Below, piece after piece: positions 32,978 to 44,882 of a stretch of DNA of 64,000 nt (position 1 is its first letter; every line of letters begins with the position of its first letter). The stretch covers positions 60,647,268 through 60,711,267 of the forward strand of contig CM043944.1 of the NCBI GenBank assembly GCA_014529385.2, read 5' to 3'. Source of the DNA: Adiantum capillus-veneris (lineage: Eukaryota; Streptophyta; Polypodiopsida; Polypodiales; Pteridaceae). A model generated the notes under the pieces. The model saw only the letters and a list, made by a program, of their open reading frames with translations, ran no database searches and was not told where the DNA came from. A program made the position numbers and the translations under genes.

Positions 32978-33196
32978 TTAGATAAGGACAAACACATGAA
33001 CATCAAATGAGTTTTCATAGTTAATCATCGGAATTACATCAGGAAAAGGACATTCCAGTATCTCTCGTAATCTTCTTGGCCCGAACATAAAGACTAGGCG
33101 CTGCTGGAAAAAGATCTTCCTGGACACATGAACATTAATCTGGATTCTTTGAGTTAAATGAAAAGAAGTGAATTGAGGGCCATTTTGATCATCCAT
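32978..33196 (-). CDS. 72-codon pre-gag ORF (gag-only element)
   Basis: ATG 33196 to TAA 32980-32978, exactly 72 residues, ending 103 nt before the gag ATG. The core RKIFFQQRLVFMFGPRRL and SFDVHVFVL match the ORFs at 10156-10374 and 52059-52253 without gaps. It is downstream of the primer site, so it is in the genomic RNA leader. Family unrecognised; function unknown. Confidence 0.65.
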   Translation of the reverse strand: MDDQNGPQFTSFHLTQRIQINVHVSRKIFFQQRLVFMFGPRRLREILECPFPDVIPMINYENSFDVHVFVLI

Positions 33197-33914
33197 TAAA
33201 GCCAACCATGCAGCTCCCAAGAAATCACACCTGTCTTATCCTCTGATTTGTCAAAATTTCAGCATCATAACATCATAAATGGCTCAAAAGACCAAAAAAC
33301 CAGCCATCACAACTCGAAAAAATTTTGGCAGACTTTCCCCAGAAGTAGAGCAGTGTGAACCCAAAATATAGATTGTATATGTATGCATAAACTGTCAACA
33401 ATAGAACTCGAGCATCAAGTAGGAATCACTAGTACATAGCCTATGGTGAGGTCATGAAAAGGGTGCTCCAGCTACCTGTATCACCGAAAGGATCTCCACA
33501 TTTGAGAATCCCCCAGCTCAATAAAACCTCACGCTATCGACCCTCACACGAAAGCTAATGCAAATCGCGTATAGTCAAGTCTCAGAAATGATTATCTTCC
33601 AGACCAGGTCTCAGAAATGGCTGGGACTGCCAAATACAACCAAGTATGACTCCACAAATGCGTACAATGGCAGTTTCCACAAGTAACGAACAATCCAACA
33701 GACAATGCGCTCAAATAGGCACCAAGTGATGCATACCCACAACAGCTGCAAGTGACACCACTGCTAGTATATCACTGTACTCCAGCTACATGTACCTGTA
33801 CCTGTCCCTGTAACCTGTAATCTATAACCTGCAACCTGTAATCCTGAATCTCGAAGCTTGACGCTCGAAGCAGAAGGTACTCGAAGAAGATCCTCCATGG
33901 AGGCGCCAAAAGAA
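33197..33914 (-). other. 5' leader of gag-only element
   Basis: No ORF of note. TGGCGCC on the minus strand at 33908-33902, 6 nt from the LTR, is the core of a tRNA-Asp-type primer site; the match does not extend further. Short repeats of CCTGTAACCTG occur near 33790-33840. Confidence 0.6.
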
Positions 33915-34046
33915 TGTGAGCGGGATGGAAACACACAGAACGCCTCTATAACAACCCGACACACACTCTTGGGATGATACACACACACACACACTATGGG
34001 GCACCACTCGGCTTAGACAACACACCTGGCCGAGACAGGGAACACA
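33915..34046 (-). repeat. 5' LTR of gag-only element (132 bp)
   Basis: See 30169-30300. Ends TGTGAGC and GAACACA. Confidence 0.9.
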
Positions 34047-34512
34047 CCCATACCCTGATGGATCAAGATATCATTGGTCACACTCATCATCATATAAATC
34101 AATCCTCATCAATCTCAAGTTCACTTTCATAAATATTGTCGTGAAAGAAAATCATCATATACCAATTCCAATCCAATTTCAAATCCAAATCCAAATATCC
34201 TTCATTTTTTATACTCGGGTAACAAAATCACACCAGTTACGATGGTGGCCAGCCACTGCAGCATGATTTTGTGATCGGTGTTTCCTCAACCGGCAAGTCT
34301 ACACCAATAAGACGTGCTGCCTAAATCGGCGCATCCGCATTTGGTACTGTTTAAGAATCATGAATCTATAATTTTCAATGTGTTGTCTAAATCGGCAGAT
34401 CTGCACCAAGATGAGTATCTACACACTGCCTAGATCGGTGAATCTGTGTGTGGGTGACCAATGGACTAGGCGAAGCATAAAAATATAACCTCTATTACAT
34501 GTGTGAGACCAA
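34047..34512. other. Interior of long-TIR element between two insertions
   Basis: Matches 47995-48490 in the second TIR-element copy (GATATCATTGGTCACACTCA, ACCAATGGACTAGGC). Non-coding, with repeated phrases CTGCCTAAATCGGCG. Confidence 0.8.
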
Positions 34513-34525
34513 CACTACAAGAGGT
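34513..34525 (+). repeat. CACTA 5' terminal inverted repeat
   Basis: CACTACAAGAGGT, exact inverse of 58504-58516. Confidence 0.93.
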
Positions 34526-34649
34526 ACTTAATATTAGCGATGCTCGTAGTGCGACGCTCAAAAGTGAAAACCTACACACAAGGAGAGGAAGAAGAGCCAG
34601 GTATTCTCCTTCCCTCTCCTCTCTCATGTTTTCTTCCCCTCTTTCTCTC

Positions 34650-34695
34650 TGTCTCTCCCTCATACACACACACACACACACACATACATTGTGTT

Positions 34696-34754
<59 letters not shown>

Positions 34755-34831
34755 ACATGCATAAACAAAAAACACACACACACACACACATGCATCAACA
34801 AAGAATGAATACACACACACATTGAGAGAGG

Positions 34832-34888
<57 letters not shown>

Positions 34889-34910
34889 AGAAGAAGAAGA
34901 AGAACAAGAA
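34650..34910. repeat. Compound (CA)n, (GA)n, (GAA)n microsatellites
   Basis: (CA)n near 34660-34685, (GA)n at 34699-34753, (CA)n near 34772-34790, (GA)n near 34828-34884, then AGA/GAA repeats to 34910. ORFs in this stretch are repeat artefacts. Confidence 0.95.
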
Positions 34911-34918
34911 GAAGAGAG

Positions 34919-35447
34919 TTTTAACGTTGTAGGAAACTATCCCAAGAGACCTTAAAGATCTGGTCAACGAGGAGTTGAACTCAAGACCTGTTATTCAAGA
35001 GGGAAATGGCATAACCAATCTACCACACTTGGGTGATAGAAAGGTTATACCATTTTCCTCCTTTTATTGGCACACACACGCACCCACACACACACACCCG
35101 AGAAGAAAAGAGTTTAATTTAATGTCGTAGGAAACTATCCCAAGAGACCTTAAAGATCTAGCCAACGAGGAGTTGAACTCAAGACCTGTTATTCAAGAAG
35201 GAAATGGCATAACCAATCTACCACACTTGGGTGATAGAAAGGTTATACCATTTTCCTCTTTTTATTGGCACAGACACACACCCAAGAAGAAGAAATTTTT
35301 AACGTCGTAGGAAACTATCCCAAGAGACCTTAAAGATCTAGTCGACGAGGAGTTGAACTCAAGACCTATTATTCAAGAGGGAAATGGCATAACCAATCTA
35401 CCACACTTGAGTGATAGAAAGGTTATACCATTTTCCTCTTTTTATCG
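34919..35447 (-). repeat. Three tandem copies of a tRNA-like (SINE-like) unit
   Basis: Copies at about 34919-35073, 35117-35273 and 35298-35447, separated by short (CA)n/GAA sequence. On the minus strand each has GTGGTAGATTGG, close to a Pol III A box, and about 35 bp on GAGTTCAACTC, a full match to the B box GWTCRANNC. Copies are ~95% alike. No clear poly-A or T terminator, so tRNA-derived SINE is likely but not certain. Confidence 0.6.
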
Positions 35448-35573
35448 TTTAAGATTAGGTTAGATTTAGATTTATGCTAGATTAGATTTAGGTTTATTTA
35501 GGTTAGATTAGATTATTTAGGTTTATTTTGAGTTAGATCTATGTTAGATCGGTTTAGGTTTATGTACGCGCAT
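35448..35573 (+). repeat. GTTAGATTTAG-rich low-complexity flank
   Basis: Irregular repeats of TTAGATTTAGGTTTA. The same type of sequence lies at 55721-55805 on the other side of the gypsy insertion, consistent with both being the CACTA DNA at the insertion point. Confidence 0.7.
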
Positions 35574-37739
35574 TGTCAAGAAGTCGGCGGTCTTGCCAGG
35601 AGGGCACCGGGCCTCTTGCTGTGAGAGTTTGTGAGGAAGCTCAAGGGTTATGAAAAGGAGCTAAGATGTAGATAACATAGCTTCTAGAGCTAAAGAAGAA
35701 ATGTAGCCAAAAAATCCGCTCACTTTCCCTTATAAACACACACGTGATGGAGAGAACTCATGAAAGATAGTCAAAACAAAACAAAAATGAAAACATTGAG
35801 ATTATGATAATATCCTATCATGGGTAGGATAAAAGGGTTAATGTATGAGTTAATGATATTTAATCTTTGCTGTCCAAATAAGTTACGGATTACTCTTTGG
35901 AACTGTAGCTTTGTGCTTACTATAATGTATATGTTTTGTCTAGCAATTGGGATTAGTTGTGAGTACATATCCTCTTGATTCATAATAAAATAACCACATT
36001 CACATCAAAAGAGAAGTCATAGTCAATAATAGGTAGTATGATGGGATTTGGTGAGAGAAGTATTTCGCTGAGCCTTTCAGGACCAAATAGAAACACTATG
36101 CGTTGCTAAAAGTGAATCTTTCGACTAATCCAAATGTTGACCTTAATAGATTGCACAGAATGGAAATGAATAAATTTCCTCCATGTGGATTATGGTTATT
36201 CATCAATGATATACTTAGTATGTTCAAAGATAAAGGTGTGAAAGAAGTGAAAGGAGAAGAAGAAGAGAGTTTCTCTCCCAAGCCCTATTGTTGCCCTTAG
36301 GCAATAAGGATACTACGGGGAGAGAAGTACCTATAGCAAGGAAATTCTAGAGTTTGTGCAAGAGAATGAGAAACTTAAGAGAGAGAGATGCTTGTGAAAG
36401 ATGAAGATATGGTTACTAACCTTGTGCACATAATTGTTTCCCGCAAGAAGGTTGTGCCCATTACATTGACAAAATTGCTGCCTGAATATCTTCCGATGAA
36501 ACAATTACGACACAACAAGAGAGATGAAAAGAGTAAAGATATAATTAGAGATAGATCTAAGTGTGGTGGTGGTATTAAAGATAGATAATGAGAGATAGAG
36601 ATAGAGTTAAAGACAAGTATTGGACTAAATATGCAAATGAAAGTAAAACTAGCAACATATATCTTACATGAGAGCAATCGCCACCACCTTAATGGAGAGA
36701 GAAGATGAGGCAAGACTTCCGTCTTTCTTCAAGAGAAAGTGTGGCACTAAGATGAGTGTGTCACTATGGAATTGAGCTTTTCTCACTCACTCATAACTTG
36801 CCCCAATGAAGAGAAGGTTGCCCTTTTTATAGGTGAGGGAGCCATGTTTTACATAATCACTTGATTAGGCTAGAGAATTAGCCCAAATTAAATGTTATTT
36901 GGATATTTCATAAAATGGGCAATATTAGAAAAACTATCATGAAATTCAACATTTTTGGTCGTTGAGGCTCCATGTGGGTGCATGATGTATGTCGGCCCCA
37001 CCTAGGCATCTTTTGTGTGGCTCTAGTAGGGGGACCCAACTTGTGTGTCTTGTCCTTTAAGGCATCTTTGAGGTGTCACATTCACATGCTTGTGTCTTTT
37101 ATCCTCAAAATATCTTATTTTATGGAAAAAGACCAAGATTACGTCTTTTCACTTGATTCACCTGTTTACCATCTCTTCTTGCAATGTAGTTGTGAGAGGA
37201 TTTTTCATTGTTTTCCCTGTAACTTTTGACCTGTAACTCGGATTGACATGCTTCCAAAATCAAATTTGGCCTACTAAAAGATCTTGAATTGGTTTTGGCC
37301 TTTTCTCCATGCCCTTAGGTCGGGAGTTTAAAATTGGGATGGTCCAAGAAGCTTTGGATCTTTCTTTTCATAAAGTCTTCTAGTAGGCCCTTCCCTCTTG
37401 TATGTATCCAAGAAGGTATGCATTATTGAAGGGTTATATTATTAAATAAATATGAAAAGAATAAAATAATTTATATATGGTAGGGTATAGCTGAGATATT
37501 AGAAGAATTATACAAATGCTTTTCCCCCAGACAAAAAGAGGCACAATCATTGATACTTCTCTTGCAGTACTTTCTAATAGTAATGTACATTTATATTACT
37601 TCAAAGGTAAATACTAAGGTATGGTAGAAAGCTTTTATTTATGCATATGAGTATTATATGAAGTATACTTATGCATCAAAAAGTCACAAGATAAATCGTT
37701 TAATGCCCGTTTCCACTATATATGTGCCACAGCACGACA
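35574..37739 (-). repeat. 3' LTR of gypsy family 1 copy B (2166 bp)
   Basis: Plus-strand ends TGTCAAGAAG and AGCACGACA. TATA box at 36824-36831 on the minus strand. Single copy of the segment that is tandemly duplicated in copy A. Confidence 0.88.
35771..36200 (-). pseudogene. Tandem pre-gag ORFs in second LTR copy
   Basis: The downstream ORF (35983-35771, 70 codons) is open. The upstream one can be read from ~36180 to 35982 (RIVFLFGPERLSEILLSPNP, then DVNVVILL) but lacks its ATG and has TAG for CAG before QRIVF. Its stop still overlaps the next ATG as ATGA. Confidence 0.6.
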
Positions 37740-37751
37740 TCCACCCCCTCT
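37740..37751 (-). other. Polypurine tract, copy B
   Basis: AGAGGGGGTGGA on the minus strand beside the LTR, identical to 3710-3721. Confidence 0.85.
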
Positions 37752-37797
37752 AAACTTGCACATCCTCCGGTATGTGCCACATTGTCTCTTTGTAAGA

Positions 37798-39200
37798 TCA
37801 GCCCTCTTGTACATCTTCCTTGCTTTCTTCTTCACTGGATGATTCAAGAGCTTCATTTTCACTTTGATCTTCACCTATGTTTTGCTCTTCTTCCTCATCA
37901 ACATCTTCTAGATCATTGTCTCCTCTTCTCTTAAACATTTTGATCCTTTTTCCCGCAATGGGAATCTTTACTTCTGTAACATTTAGTTCAGACAAGCTGT
38001 AAGTAGCATTTTCATGCGCATGATTTACAACATACAGTCCAAACCATGTTTTTGAGAACTTACGCATGACTGTGTGTTGGTTATCAAGGCTACTATCATA
38101 CACTAAAACCCAGTCACCTTTGTCAATTGTTTTGCTCCTGAGTCGATGTCGCTTATCAAACTAGTCCTTGTTTTTCAACCTTGCATTTTTGACTCATTCT
38201 TTTGCATCTTCAATGTCTCCAGGTCTTCTCTCTAGTTGCCTTATACGTAGTGCAAGGAGATCTTCCCTACTAAGCCCCTCTTGCCAAGGTAGTACATTCC
38301 ATGTGGGAATTGTATCTTCAATCAACATCACTGGCTTTTGACCATACATTAGCTCCGCAAGCATGTACCCAGTTACTGAGCTATGTGTTGTACAATCAGC
38401 CCATAAAGCATATGGTAACAGTTTTGGCCACTCACCAACTCTTCCTTCGCAAGCCTTGGCCAAAGCTTTGATGATAGGAGGATGCCCTCTTTCACTCTTT
38501 CCATTGCCTTCAGGGTTGTAAGCTGTAGTAAGAGAAAGCTTGATTCCGAATCTAGAAAAGAACTCCCTTGCTTCTTCAGCATCCAGTTCACCTCTATCTT
38601 CAGTGATTTTTCCCACACAACCATAACGGAAAATCACCTCATCAAGAAGGAATTTGCACACAGCTTCTGTGGTTTTAGCTCTTAATGCTCTTCCTTCAAC
38701 CTGGTTAGTTAGGTCCACTCGTGCAAGAACCAAGTATCTCATCTGCCAGAGTCCCAAAGGCATTGTGACTAGATCCACAATCCATTTATAGTGCATGGCT
38801 AGTGGATATGTAGGGTGCAATCCATCACGATGTCGGACATTTGAATACATTTGACAAGTTACACATGACTCTACAAACTGAGATAAATCTTTATACATAC
38901 CCTTCCACCATTATTTTTCTTTCAACTTGGAGAAGGTTGCCCACACACCCCTGTGTCCAGCCCATAGACTCTCATGAAACTCTTGCATGAGCTTTACTTC
39001 AGTCTCTTTTTTACATATAACCCATTGTGGTGTAGCACCCTTTTGTTTAGGATGCTTCCACAAGTAACCATCCCTCAAAAGTACCCATATTCTTTCTTGC
39101 ATATCCTCTTGAATTCTTGTTCAGACCAATCATCCTTTCTTGTTAGAGTAGTTTCCAATAAGAAGCCAATCACCTTCATAAATATCTTTCAAGAACAATT
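37798..39200 (-). pseudogene. Family 1 copy B integrase
   Basis: Same HHCC and DDE features as copy A (VVDLVTMP with I for V nearby, FSRFGIKLSLTTAYNPEGNG) in ORFs 39102-38911, 38898-38194 and 38103-37798. Stops include TAA near 38912. At the position of the copy A nonsense codon, copy B has TGG. DRGELD is preceded by TE instead of TA. Confidence 0.85.
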
Positions 39201-40721
39201 CAAGTGAATTAGTGCGTCCTTCTTAGTCATCTTGCCCTATTGCCCATCCAATCCCTGTAAAACTGGTGTCTACTGTCACAATTACTGGCCTTTGACACTC
39301 ATAGTCTACCTTTCTCAAAGTGGGTGTTGAATGACTGGAGCAACTCCTTTAGCTTTTTCATGGATTTTACATGTGCTTCTGTCTATTTAAACTTTTGATT
39401 CTTTCTAAGCAACTGATAAAGAGGATCAGCTACATGTGCATAATGTGGAATCCAAATAACATAGAAGACACATGCTCCCAAAAACCTTCTAACCTCAGTG
39501 ATCCTAGTGCATGTTTATTTCATTCTTTCGATGGCATCTACCTTTGCTGGACAAGGTTTCCTACCATATGGCTTGCACATGTGCCCCACAATGAGCACTT
39601 CATTGACACCAAACATAAACTTTTTCCCTGACAATGTAAGATTCACTTCTTCCAACCTAGACAAAATTTTATCACAATAATTTATGTGATTTACCACAAA
39701 CCCAGGAAATCCCTTGAGATGTTTCTCCCTGTGGCAAGGTACACATCCTTACCAAACCAACATATGTCCTCATGGTTGTCAAGTCTCTGCTTTCGATTGC
39801 AAGCTGAAATTGATCATACCTTGAGTAGAGATCCCCCATTAGGTAGATTTCCCTCCCTGAAAATGCCTCTGCAAACTGATCCACAATTGGACCTGTACCT
39901 ACATTTCTAATTGTCACCTTGTTCACTGGTTGCATATATTGGATGAAGCGTAGAGAACCATTCTTCTTTGGAACTGTGAACCACCTGTTTGAGTATGGAG
40001 CACAAGAAGGCTCCAAGATTCCCATTTTAATTTTCTCATTCAGTAGCTCTACTAACTTTGGCAAATGAGACTTTGGAACCGGAATAGGCCGCAGATTCCA
40101 AGGCACATGAGGTATTGTAGAAATTACCATAATAGCTATAATAGAAGGATCAACACATCCTATCTCATGTGGCTCAAATGCAAAAGCCTTACCATGCTTT
40201 GAAAGCATTTCTTTGAAGCACTTTGTCTCCTCCTGTGTTAGAAACTCCTCGCGACCACTCTGCAACTCTTGGAAAGACTCCTTTGTGAAGGTATGCCCAA
40301 TCTTTTTATGATTCCTCAAAGTTGGTTGTAAAGAAGCCTGCTCAATCTTTTCCCTATTGTTGGGTGGTAAGGGTGAAGCTACTGGTTTCACCTTCTTTGC
40401 TACACTCTTGTATTTAGTTTCAACATGGACTTCTGGGCCAACTGTTTGGTTTTCTTTAAAGGCTTCTATTACTTGATACATTTCCATAGAGAAAACTTCC
40501 ACAACTTCATTTTCAAGATGTAAACTAGACCCCATTATAGCATCAAGCTCACCCATAGTATCTACAAAAGAAACTTGTTCACACAAACCCAAAACATTTT
40601 CAGTAGGCTCTAGCAACCCACTATTTTTCATGCCTATTTGTACATTATGCACATATTGCCTCTCACATCTCTTCAAATATTCAAGTTTTGTAAAACGTAC
40701 TGATCCATTCCTTGTTACCAA
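39201..40721 (-). pseudogene. Family 1 copy B RT/RNase H with deletions, and PR-RT linker
   Basis: The linker and RT N-terminal part are open from 40721 to 39672 (FAFEPHEIGCVDPSI, WFTVPKKNGSLRFIQ, LMGDLYSRYDQF). About 150 bp including the FIDD box is deleted near 39716, and about 400 bp of RNase H is deleted near 39215. Cannot encode a working enzyme. Confidence 0.85.
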
Positions 40722-40798
40722 GGAGCTCGTTGAAAAAGTTTCACCTATTTTTGGATCAGGCGAGACCCTTTTTCTTTCTATATCACTGCAATCCCCCT

Positions 40799-41843
40799 TT
40801 ACAATGGTACTTGGCCAAAACCCATCATTTCTCTATGATCACGAAACTCTTTGCTCACCTTTGGTAGAGGATGTTCTCTGAGGTTGTCACGATTTCTTTC
40901 ATGGTTTACACAAACTGTGAGAAATTGGACAGCTCGTTTACAATCTTTGCTACGTATCCTAGCATATGATGAACCATCATCCATTACCTTTGTTTCCATT
41001 CAAACTCCCACAATATAGGGTTGTCCAAGGATGAGATGATATGAAGATGTATCCTGTACAAAGATGTTTTGGTGAATCTTTACATCACCTCTTGTCACCT
41101 TCATACCTGGACATGCTGCATACAATTCACCGGATGAATTATTTGCCACTTTCACCATCCAACCATGATCTGTGTCCATCGGCCATTTTCACTTGTTGTA
41201 GAGACTCTTTGACATTATGTTTATTTCTGAACTATGGTCAATCAAGGCAACAAATGGCTCTTGAAGGTCACCTATCTTGACCAAAGTTTCTGTAGTAGCC
41301 CTTGCCTAGTGAATTCGTGAATAGTAGCTCCTAGGAATATCTTCAACTTCTTCATCATCATTTGAGAAATGCACTTGCTTCACTCTCCCACTAGATTGGT
41401 AGCATCCTACCACAACTCCGCATCCTCCTTATTTTGCAGTTGCATCCCTTGTGTCTTCGAGGTTTCCCCTTCAACCTGTGGACAAGGAACTTCAGCAAGG
41501 GTTTGCCTCTTCCTCTTGATGATGTCAATGATCTCCTCATGGAATTCACGCTTTGCAATGCCAAGAACTTCTCCCAGAGTAAACTCAATCTTGCTATTCA
41601 AGATCCTTTCCTCCAAGACTTTCTTTAAATCTGTAGCAGCCTCAATATCAGATTGTAGTTTATAAGTTGGGCCTTTTGTCTTACCTTTTGTTGGCTCGAG
41701 TTCTTCTTTCCTGTTGTAGACTCCTCCATGAGTACTTCAGGTGGAGATGCTCCTTGTGTTGAGGGTGTTGAGAAGGCATTGAGTCGCTTCTTCCCCCACT
41801 TCTAGAAGCTCTTTTTGATGGTCCTTCATCAACATTCTCACGC
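40799..41843 (-). pseudogene. Family 1 copy B protease and gag fragment
   Basis: Corresponds to copy A 7318-8362 with frameshifts. The protease reads LIDHSSEIN (DHS, from DHG). It stops abruptly at ~41843 within the gag linker; the capsid, primer site and U5 are missing. Confidence 0.8.
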
Positions 41844-44420
41844 TGAGGCGGTCTGGGGCGGGCAACAAGAAGAGTGGCCTCTAAGAACTTTTTTAGGCTC
41901 CCGTGCTGCTCAATTGGGGCTGGGGCAAGCACAATCAGAGACAAAAACAACCCACAGCCCAAAACCAAACAAGAAAAGGGGCACCACCTAGTTGTAGATG
42001 CGAACTAGGACACACGTGATATCTCCTTGTACTCAAACGAACAAAGAGAGGGGAATGCAAGATAGCCACACACACCAAACACAAACATTCACCACGCCAG
42101 AGAGAGGTAAAGAGCACAAATCAACTTGAGAAACTCAGTCTTAGCCTTAAAGACTAGATGCACACAAAGCTTGATGAGAAATAGAGAGACAACACAAAAC
42201 TTGACCTTGTTGCCAATACACAAATTGTCTTAGGGTCACGGGAGCCCTCTCACCGAGCACCCTCTCACAATTGACCTTTTAGGAAAACAATTCAACAAGC
42301 CCTCAAACCACCAAGCATGAAATGGCACAACAAACTTCAAGGACAATATACCTTCAACCACCTGATTAGCCAACTTATCAAGTCAATTTGGAGAGAAGAG
42401 TCGTAGTTGCAGCATACAATTGCACCCAAAACTATAAATCTTATTTATGCACAAGAGTAGGCTAGAAGCGTGGTGAAGAGTATGGCATACACTCCACTCC
42501 TCTAGATGGCATAACTAACTTCAAGCTTCGCCATGCACCTATGTGTAATGATGGAATAGAGCACTCACGATGCACACACTCTACACAACTAGGCTTGAAG
42601 AGTGGTGTGTTATGTGTTGAGAATGGTATGGTGTAGTGTGATCATGTGATGATTTACAAGGGAGAGAAGGGCTCTATTTATAGGTTTTAGAAGCCCCGAT
42701 TAGGATTAGGCCTAATCAAGTTTATTTGAAGGAATAAAAGATTATGCATATTTTTATTTTTTTTAATGAGGGTGGGTCTCTCTTGTCCTTTGAGTCACAT
42801 GGATGTGGGCTCAAGGGAAGATAATTATTGAGGATGAAAGGAGAGAGGATTGAGTGAATAATTTGGGAGTGCCTACTCTAGTAGAGGGTGCATTTTACAA
42901 TAAGGTTAGTGGTTAGTAGTTAGTAATTATCACTACAAAATATTTACAAAATCATTCACCAAATGGTGAGATATATGATGAGAAACGTTAGAGAAGGGAT
43001 AAGCTTGTAAAGCAAGGTTGAAGCTTGGAGAAGTTGACATTCACCTCTTTACAGCACCGGTAGAAGAAGCGGTCAGCATGGCGAAGTAGCGCGTGTCGAT
43101 GAAGCTATGTTATCTTCAAACCTTGGAAAATTCATGATAAAAGCCTTCATTTGCAGAGGTTATCCTTGGATTGTTGCTGATTTTTTGAAGTTCTTTACAA
43201 AGCTGAAGAGAGTATGGTAATATGGACATATATGTAGAGAGAAAGGGGGACACATAGGGTGTAGAAATGGAGGATGAAGGCTATGGAGGTGTGAGAGATG
43301 TGGCAATGGTGAAGAGGGTGAATTAGGACATGGGAGTTGCAGGTTTGGGAGTGGGAAGGAGAGGGAGGAGTGTGTGTGAAAGAGGAAAATGATAAAGTGG
43401 AAGAGAGAGTGTGGCTACATAGCATGGGCAAACTGAGGTCCACCAATAAAATCATAGCTCACAGCTCGTACCTCAAAAAAATATGAAAAAATTTGAGGTA
43501 AAATTTCAGCTCACGAGCTACAACTTTTGTTTGTATCATCTTTTCAAACTCGGGGAGCATGTGATCTTTAAAAATTCAGCAAAACCGACTGTTTTTTTCC
43601 ACTGCACAAGGTCCTTGTGAGGTCCTTCTTTGGATGATTCTTTTGAATACCTCCAAGAGTGACCTCCCCATGGTGCATGCATGCATGCCACATACCCTTG
43701 ACCTTATTTGGTAGGTCTATCATTGAAGATATTGTTGAGATCATGATATAAGTGAATAGTACAACTAAGAAAATCAAATATTGAGGGGTCTAAAAAAATA
43801 TGTATATGTCAAATATAAATAATATAGGTGGAAAAAATATAAAGGGGTCAAAATAAATCTCTCTCATTATAAGTCTACCATAAAAAGATGAATATTTTTG
43901 GTGGTCTAATTTATAGAGTAATAGAGAATAGATATAGAAAGGAAAAAATGACAATAGTGAAAAAATATACACATAAATAAACTAGTTTTTTTGGATTTTT
44001 GTTGGGATGGAGTTACACCAAAAATAAGAGAAGCTTGCATGAAATTATTTTTATATGGAATAAAGAGTATGCAAAATGGTAAGAAAAAATATGGTAATGT
44101 TGAGTCAATGTACATAGCATAAATAACACACCATAGGTAGAAATATTTAAATAAATATCAAAATAATTATGAAAAATCCTTTTATTTAGGCTCTATATAC
44201 AATGAAATATTTACACACAAATGGGCCATAATATACTTATAATTTTTATTTTATTTTTATTTGTTTATTTTTTTGGCTCAAGTAGCCCAGTGATGACTAG
44301 CTAATTAAGGGTTTTTAAGAAGATATGGGAAAAGTCCCCTAACTCACACACACCTATATACAGTGAAATGGTAGGGATAGCCATAGCGTTTGAGTGATTT
44401 GATAGGGTGAGGATCATTAG
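41844..44420 (-). repeat. LTR of gypsy family B (minus strand)
   Basis: TATA box 42674-42682 on the minus strand. U3 phrases (GAGCCCACATCCATG) match 17.7 and 61.5 kb; the U5 side (CTCCCGTGCTGCTCAATTGG) matches the inverse of 62.4 kb. The 5' end is near 44420 (TGATCCTCACCC), next to a GGGGGAGGGC polypurine tract. The 3' end is truncated at the junction with family 1. No ORF. Confidence 0.7.
42674..42682 (-). promoter_or_regulatory. LTR TATA box (family B)
   Basis: Minus strand AACCTATAAATAGAGCCC. Confidence 0.7.
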
Positions 44421-44444
44421 CCCTCCCCCAGGATGATGGTATAT

Positions 44445-44798
44445 TCATGTACCATCATAGAGCATCTTTTCCAAAGAGAGTGCTTTAGAGTCCATGCCGA
44501 GGTCTTCATTGTTTGGCCCCTCAGAATTTTGGCTGGAGTTACACTCATGCTTCATGTAACAATACTTACATGAGACAGCTGCCCTTTGACAGATCTTTGG
44601 TAGATCCTTTGGTAAAAGGCGGCTCAAATAGGGCTTCAATCGATAACCATTTACCTTCCTAGAGTGCTCTTTCCCATTCAAGTCCATAAGTTGATAGTAA
44701 CTTGAATTGAAAGCCTTCTTAACTATGTATGGCCCCTGCCATCTAGTTTCAAATTTGGCATCAGAACGATTATCGAGTCGATTGTCATACCTTAGCAC
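44445..44798 (-). pseudogene. Family B integrase C-terminal region
   Basis: LRYDNRLDNRSDAKFETRW and GPYIVKKAFNSSYYQL are the GPY/F module at the end of gypsy integrases. It continues in frame from the upstream ORF after a TAG (44883-44881) and a short KLKDKGINEGDLV stretch. Confidence 0.75.
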
Positions 44799-44882
44799 AA
44801 GATCTCCTTCATTGATGCCTTTGTCCTTTAGTTTCTTGTCAAGCTTCTCCTTCGCCTGCGTAGCTTTCCTCTTGTAGCACTC

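Larger units (their letters stand above)
30169..34046 (-). mobile_element. Gag-only LTR retrotransposon (TR-GAG type)
   Basis: 132-bp LTRs (30169-30300, 33915-34046) start TGTGAGCGGGATG and end GAACACA on the plus strand. On the minus strand a TGGCGCC primer-site core follows the 5' LTR, then a 72-codon ORF, then a 496-codon gag ORF; there is no protease, RT or integrase. Flanks match 47.9 kb of the second TIR-element copy, which lacks this insertion. The putative target duplication is imperfect (TCCGT/CCCAT). It must rely on another element's pol. Confidence 0.88.

Noticed and set aside
34466-34967. ORFs rich in SLSLSL, HTHTHT and CVCVC
   Set aside because: Translations of (GA)n and (CA)n microsatellites.
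34919-35447. Three tRNA genes
   Set aside because: A and B boxes are present but acceptor and anticodon stems cannot be folded convincingly and no terminator is seen.
35448-35573. Interstitial telomere repeat
   Set aside because: TTTAGG-like words occur, but there is no run of TTTAGGG units.
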